A stretch of 32,262 nt of DNA from UBA3941 sp035647175. GTDB taxonomy: Bacteria > Bacillota > Clostridia > Caldicoprobacterales > UBA3941. Under the pieces are notes generated by a model. That model saw only the letters and a program-made list of their open reading frames with translations, was not told the DNA's origin and did not search any database. Where the stretch lies: positions 1-32,262 of the forward strand of contig DASRNX010000137.1 of assembly GCA_035647175.1 (NCBI GenBank), written 5' to 3'. Below, piece after piece: positions 32,108 through 32,262 of this stretch (its first letter is position 1; each line of letters starts with the position of its first letter). Both the position numbers and the translations under genes were made by a program.

Positions 32108-32262
32108 GGGTATATTGATAAAACAACGGATTCCGTCACTTTTTTGTCAATGCCCCTGGAATATTCTACTTAAAAGGCTATATTTTGGTCTAAAAACCCA
32201 TGCTTTTCAGGGATCCATCCACAGCGAACATCACCTTCATCGTTTACGCTACATCCATATGT

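Larger units (their letters stand above)
31929..32262. other. nifJ upstream region
   Basis: No coding frame. Holds the nifJ promoter (32079-32107), a long-range inverted repeat in the leader (31960-32029), a partial palindrome around the predicted transcription start (32050-32072) and a small palindrome ACGGA-T-TCCGT (32126-32136) followed by Ts on the plus strand. Confidence 0.5.

Noticed and set aside
31929..32160. Rex (redox repressor) site at nifJ
   Set aside because: The palindrome GTAAAA...TTTTAC does not fit the TTGTTAA-type Rex consensus; other regulators remain possible.
1..32262. CRISPR array, tRNA/rRNA genes, prophage or transposase genes
   Set aside because: No regular spaced repeats, no tRNA-like TTCGAATC arms in context and no recognisable mobile-element proteins were seen.

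Overview
The window looks like chromosomal DNA of an anaerobic, spore-forming Clostridia-type Firmicute. The evidence is a one-chain pyruvate:ferredoxin oxidoreductase, a YtaF-type sporulation membrane protein, FloA, a class B sortase, PrsA, strong AGGAGG-type ribosome binding sites with frequent TTG/GTG starts, and TTGACA/TATAAT promoters. I see no rRNA, tRNA, CRISPR array, transposase, integrase or phage gene. The species cannot be fixed from sequence alone.

Layout. 1-1050: the end of a CcdA/DsbD-like membrane protein cut by the window edge, then a small unknown protein. 1438-3331: a Gfo/Idh/MocA oxidoreductase and a ThuA-like protein, probably one sugar-metabolism operon. 3826-6207: thioredoxin reductase and phosphoglucosamine mutase (GlmM). 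6508-11385: PrsA foldase lipoprotein, an OmpR-type response regulator translationally coupled to its sensor kinase, and an unrecognised large lipoprotein. 11546-12739 (minus): a polysaccharide deacetylase lipoprotein, convergent with that block. 13196-14263: a uroporphyrinogen-decarboxylase-family protein. 14591-15799: a stand-alone tryptophan synthase beta chain. 16011-18854: FloA and a fused two-domain sugar-type ABC permease with no ATPase or binding protein nearby. 19373-24227: YtaF, a class A penicillin-binding protein and glutamate dehydrogenase. 24480-26882 (minus): an acyl-CoA synthetase followed by sortase B. 27514-28260: uridine phosphorylase. 28398-31928 (minus): pyruvate:ferredoxin oxidoreductase.

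Functional theme. A large part of the window serves the cell envelope: GlmM makes a peptidoglycan precursor, PrsA folds exported proteins, the two-component system probably senses an envelope signal, the deacetylase and PBP1A modify or build peptidoglycan, FloA organises membrane, and sortase B anchors proteins. The deacetylase gene carries an upstream direct repeat, TGTAAC-N5-TGTAAC, which fits the WalR/YycF consensus. The rest is central anaerobic metabolism (NifJ, glutamate dehydrogenase, TrpB, uridine phosphorylase, acyl-CoA synthetase).

The less expected content lies between genes. There are two copies (11405-11518 and 27092-27268) of an imperfectly palindromic repeat whose arms differ by compensatory changes. 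A second palindromic element at 19183-19287 shares a 36-base stretch with 14270-14305. Several genes have long leaders with strong hairpins (prsA, trxB, trpB, floA, the permease, nifJ). I found no single gene cluster that is clearly a new defence or biosynthetic system; the structured repeats and leaders are the best candidates for undescribed biology.
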